Source: Natronomonas sp. (GTDB lineage: Archaea > Halobacteriota > Halobacteria > Halobacteriales > Haloarculaceae). From it: a stretch of DNA of 7,875 nucleotides. Positions 5,241 through 7,875 of the stretch are shown here, piece by piece. Position numbers and translations under genes: made by a program. The notes beneath the pieces are model-generated. The model was not told the origin of the DNA. It was given only the letters and a program-made list of their open reading frames with translations, and did not search any database. Numbering within the stretch: the first letter of the stretch is position 1; each line of letters opens with the position of its first letter. The stretch covers positions 1 to 7,875 of the forward strand of contig SKKJ01000229.1 in assembly GCA_007121575.1 (NCBI GenBank). Direction: 5' to 3'.

Positions 5241-7250
5241 TCATTCCTCAACCGAGGTTGCGCTCAGTTTCCTCGCTTCGCGAGCGGTGAGGAGCAAGCC
5301 GCCGACTCCAACCACCACTCCGGATAGAAACAGCGAGCTGCCGAACGGATCGCCGTTTTCGGCACCGGACGGAACGGCCGGATCGTCGATATCGTGGCTC
5401 GGCACGACGAACGCATCGATCCACGCACTTCCGAAGTCCCCTTCGGGGCTACCGGATATCCTGAGCTTCCAATGGCCGAAGTCGGGGAGTGTCTGTACGG
5501 CGCTGTATCTCGTCTCCCCCGACGGTTCGAGCTCCCGCTCAATGAGCGTGCCCTCCGGCGTCGTGGCGAGAAGCTCCACGGGTCCATCGGACTCGACCGA
5601 CTCGCCTCCGCGTTCGAACTCGATATCAAAGACGACGAGCTCGTTTTCCTCGAACATGAACTCCGAACCGTGCGTCTCGACCGCCCGCGAGTGAGCGGTG
5701 ATGAGCACGTCGGTGCCGTCGTCGAACGTCGTCTCGATCGTCGCGTGCTCAAGCCCGTTGTCGCTACCCGTGACGACGGCTGCCGTCGCCGCTGACGTCA
5801 ACACCCCCGAAAGGACGAGCACGCAGACCAAGGCAACTAATTCGATCCGAACCGTCGTTTCGAACCGGGCGATCGAGGAGGCTGAGCCACCGTCGGTCAC
5901 CGGCTCTCCGTCGTCACGCTGTAGACGGTTAAAAAGCGATGCACTCGAAGGATCCATCCGAGGGACGACGACGAGACGGTGGTATCCACCGAGCGCGATC
6001 GCAATCGAGATGAACAGGAGTTTGACCGTGAGCACCGTCCCGTAGAGCGTCTCGGACAATCCATCGACCGTACCGACGTGCCAAGCGGCGAGCATCAGTC
6101 CCGTCGAAACGCTGAGTATCGCGCCCGCCAAGGCGAATACCGAGTATCGGCGAACGACGGCGTTCGTGAGCGAGATGCGACGGCCGACGTCATCGAGTTC
6201 TCGGACATGAGAGAGGAAGGCGGCGAAGACGGCGAGACCGCCGACCCAAGCCGCCGCCCCCACGATGTGGAGACCGTCCACGACGGATCCGACAAGCGGT
6301 GAGATGGCCGTCGCCGAGTGGCTCGTGACGCCGATCAAGACCGCCACCGACCCGCCGACAGCAGTTGCCCCGACGAGCAGCTGGCGGCGCGATCCGGTGC
6401 CGAGAGCGACCGTGAGAACGCCGAGTCCCGCGATCGCGATGGCGGTTTTCAACACCCAGATCTGCCCGATGAGCGTTCCTAAAAACCGCGAGGCGGTCGC
6501 TTCCGAGACGCCGCCGAGCGAGCGCAGAGAAGCGATTCCGAACAGAAGGACGGAGACGAAAAGAACGATCAAAAGCGCCGAACACAGCGTCGTTACCGCC
6601 CGCCGAACGTCGTGGTAGAGTTCGGTTTCGCGATCTCTCGCGGCGGAACCAACCGCCATCTCACTCGCGGAGTGAGCGCGGCGACGAAGCGGGGTGAGCG
6701 CGAATGCGGACGAGAGCGGCACGCCGAGCAAGCCGACGACCGCGATCAGCATCGCCCCCTTACTGACGGCTTCGAGCCACGAGAGTTCTTCATCGGTATC
6801 GTCTTCGAAAGACGTTATCACCGCTTCCCGATCGACCGGATCGTCACCAACCGAGAAAAAGAACGTTCCACTGGTGGTGTGTCCGTCGTCAGCGAGGACC
6901 CGCCATTCGACGATGTACATCCCCTCACCGCCGTCCTCGATCGGCACGCGAAGCTGTCGTCTCTCGTCAGGATCGAGTATCGGATCGCCACCGAGTTCGG
7001 TTCCCTCCGGTCCGGTGACGGTAACGTCGGCCGTCTGAATCCCGTCGCCCGTGTAGGTGAGTTCGATTTCCTCCGGCGTCGATGTCAGTTGTTCACCGTT
7101 CTCCGGCGTTGAGCCGTCGAGATACGCGTGAGCGCTGACCGGCGGAGCGAACAGTAAACACAGCACTGAGAGGGCGATAGCCACCGCTACGATTCGGAGA
7201 GGAGATCTCTCGGAGTCGAACCTGATCGTCGGTTCGCCGGCCGGGGGCAT
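5241..7250 (-). CDS. CopC-CopD fusion copper-binding/transport membrane protein with C-terminal extracellular domain
   Basis: The 669-residue product joins a CopC-like copper-binding domain, a multi-pass CopD-like membrane domain and a C-terminal extracytoplasmic domain. A signal peptide (hydrophobic at about 18-38) ends in PPVSA, so cleavage would leave His41 as the first mature residue in HAYLDGSTPENG, the CopC pattern. With Asp122 and His124 in ADDGHTTSG this recreates the CopC Cu(II) histidine-brace ligands. About eight membrane helices follow between 165 and 493, including LHIVGAAAWVGGL (327-339), a CopD hallmark, and histidines at 311, 391 and 424 that could take part in copper passage. 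Residues about 500-616 look like a beta-rich YtkA/FixH-like domain (FGHWKLRISG at 591-600), and a last helix lies at about 638-657. The open frame extends upstream to 7424, but only the ATG at 7250 places the signal peptide properly. The gene ends in tandem stops (TGA TAA). Copper import versus resistance cannot be decided from sequence. Confidence 0.9.
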   Translation of the reverse strand: MPPAGEPTIRFDSERSPLRIVAVAIALSVLCLLFAPPVSAHAYLDGSTPENGEQLTSTPEEIELTYTGDGIQTADVTVTGPEGTELGGDPILDPDERRQLRVPIEDGGEGMYIVEWRVLADDGHTTSGTFFFSVGDDPVDREAVITSFEDDTDEELSWLEAVSKGAMLIAVVGLLGVPLSSAFALTPLRRRAHSASEMAVGSAARDRETELYHDVRRAVTTLCSALLIVLFVSVLLFGIASLRSLGGVSEATASRFLGTLIGQIWVLKTAIAIAGLGVLTVALGTGSRRQLLVGATAVGGSVAVLIGVTSHSATAISPLVGSVVDGLHIVGAAAWVGGLAVFAAFLSHVRELDDVGRRISLTNAVVRRYSVFALAGAILSVSTGLMLAAWHVGTVDGLSETLYGTVLTVKLLFISIAIALGGYHRLVVVPRMDPSSASLFNRLQRDDGEPVTDGGSASSIARFETTVRIELVALVCVLVLSGVLTSAATAAVVTGSDNGLEHATIETTFDDGTDVLITAHSRAVETHGSEFMFEENELVVFDIEFERGGESVESDGPVELLATTPEGTLIERELEPSGETRYSAVQTLPDFGHWKLRISGSPEGDFGSAWIDAFVVPSHDIDDPAVPSGAENGDPFGSSLFLSGVVVGVGGLLLTAREARKLSATSVEE

Positions 7251-7417
7251 GGTTCTGGACGAATCATTGGTTATGCGCCGCCTTTTCGGTTGTGGTGCGG
7301 GCATCGAACGCAATTTGATCGTGGTACAGGCGGCGAGTACAAAGCTCCGGAGGCATTGTTCAGCGATCGTGCCACAACGGGATTGGTTTATCAAGTGTGT
7401 AACCCTAACCGGCGTAT
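7251..7417. other. Divergent intergenic region between the copper gene and the lipoprotein gene
   Basis: This 167-bp gap must hold the promoters for both flanking genes. The lipoprotein side has a credible TATA-like box. On the copper-gene side only weak candidates are visible on the minus strand (GCATAACC near 7269-7276 and GAAAAGG near 7281-7287). An 8-bp palindrome CTCCGGAG (7345-7352) and 7-bp inverted arms GTTGTGG/CCACAAC (7290-7296 and 7372-7378) are present but could be chance. No RNA gene or small ORF convinced me. Confidence 0.4.
7385..7392 (+). promoter_or_regulatory. TATA-like promoter element of the lipoprotein gene
   Basis: GGTTTATC is centred about 29 bases upstream of the ATG at 7418, with no ribosome binding site between them. 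This fits the haloarchaeal TTTATA-type box of a leaderless transcript and supports the chosen start. Confidence 0.5.
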
Positions 7418-7875
7418 ATGCCACCAGAACGGACGAGCTACCGCCGACGGAGAATGCTCCTCGCGGCGGTTTCGGTCTCCACGCTCGGGGTCGCTGGCTG
7501 TCTAGGTGATTCCGGGGATGAGTCCGAGAGTTCCGATGATGGCTCGGGTGATGAGGTCCCGGACCTCGATCCCGATCAGGCGGAACTGGTCGAGTCGTGG
7601 CTGGACGCGCTCGACGCCGAGCGCGAGGTCCGAGGCTGGCGAGTGTTCTCCGATCAGATCATTCCCGAGTACGCCACTGAGGGCTCACCCGAAAAGGACA
7701 TTCCGGTCCTCGGAACGACATACGCCGACGCAGTGGCCGACGGACTCGATCACGTGACCATGCCGACCGCGATGAACGATGACGACATCCTCGAGTTCAT
7801 GGTGTATATATATCCCGAGTGGGCTGAGGAGTACAGAAGCGGCGAGATAGACGAAGACGAATACTTCGAGTTGAT
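7418..7875 (+). CDS. Tat-exported haloarchaeal lipoprotein of unknown function (5' part, runs off the window)
   Basis: The reading frame from ATG at 7418 stays open to the right edge, giving 152 residues with no stop. The N-terminus MPPERTSYRRRRMLLAAVS carries a twin-arginine signal (arginines 9-12), a short hydrophobic stretch and a lipobox VAGC with Cys28, so the protein is probably exported folded and lipid-anchored outside the membrane. After the cysteine comes a Ser/Asp/Gly-rich linker (about 29-45), typical of haloarchaeal lipoproteins. From about residue 46 a mainly acidic domain begins with a predicted helix (DQAELVESWLDALDAEREV) and later EFMVYIYPEWAEEYRSGEI. I recognise no family or catalytic motif. 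It is divergent from the copper gene, which may or may not mean a shared role; it is not rich in His, Met or Cys, so there is no sign of copper binding in the visible part. Confidence 0.85.
   Translation, partial: MPPERTSYRRRRMLLAAVSVSTLGVAGCLGDSGDESESSDDGSGDEVPDLDPDQAELVESWLDALDAEREVRGWRVFSDQIIPEYATEGSPEKDIPVLGTTYADAVADGLDHVTMPTAMNDDDILEFMVYIYPEWAEEYRSGEIDEDEYFEL

Noticed and set aside
7251..7424. Long N-terminal extension of the CopC-CopD reading frame upstream of 7250
   Set aside because: The 58 extra residues would bury the signal peptide inside the protein, show no conserved pattern, and would overlap the start and TATA-like box of the divergent lipoprotein gene.

Overview
The window looks like chromosomal DNA from a halophilic archaeon (class Halobacteria). 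The predicted proteins are strongly acidic, exported proteins carry twin-arginine signals, and several promoters have a TATA-like box about 25-30 bases before an ATG with no convincing Shine-Dalgarno sequence, as in leaderless haloarchaeal transcripts. The gene families (FilR1-type winged-helix regulator, PQQ-like propeller, haloarchaeal ATP-type PEP carboxykinase, HtpX-like M48 protease, CopC-CopD fusion) fit the same source. I cannot name a genus from the sequence.

Layout, left to right: (1) a minus-strand winged-helix regulator (60-884), with a 15-bp palindrome beyond its 3' end; (2) a 203-bp gap holding a roughly 26-bp tandem duplication; (3) a minus-strand Tat-exported beta-propeller protein (1088-2419); (4) a divergent promoter region, then plus-strand pckA (2619-4133); (5) a plus-strand membrane zinc protease (4241-5185), convergent with (6) a large minus-strand CopC-CopD copper protein (5241-7250); (7) a 167-bp divergent gap and the 5' part of a plus-strand lipoprotein gene that runs off the right edge (7418-7875).

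The genes do not form one pathway. PckA is central metabolism (gluconeogenesis), HtpX is membrane protein quality control, the CopC-CopD protein is copper handling at the cell surface, and the propeller and lipoprotein are exported proteins of unknown role. Most genes seem to have their own promoter and several neighbours are divergent or convergent, so this looks like a core-genome neighbourhood of single-gene units. I see no insertion sequence, CRISPR array, tRNA, rRNA or defence island.

The parts most worth a second look are the duplicated repeat at 1036-1086, a five-cysteine cluster in the regulator, an identical promoter octamer at identical spacing in front of the two left-hand minus-strand genes, and the three-part copper protein with an intact histidine-brace signature. 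I found no convincing new multi-gene system.
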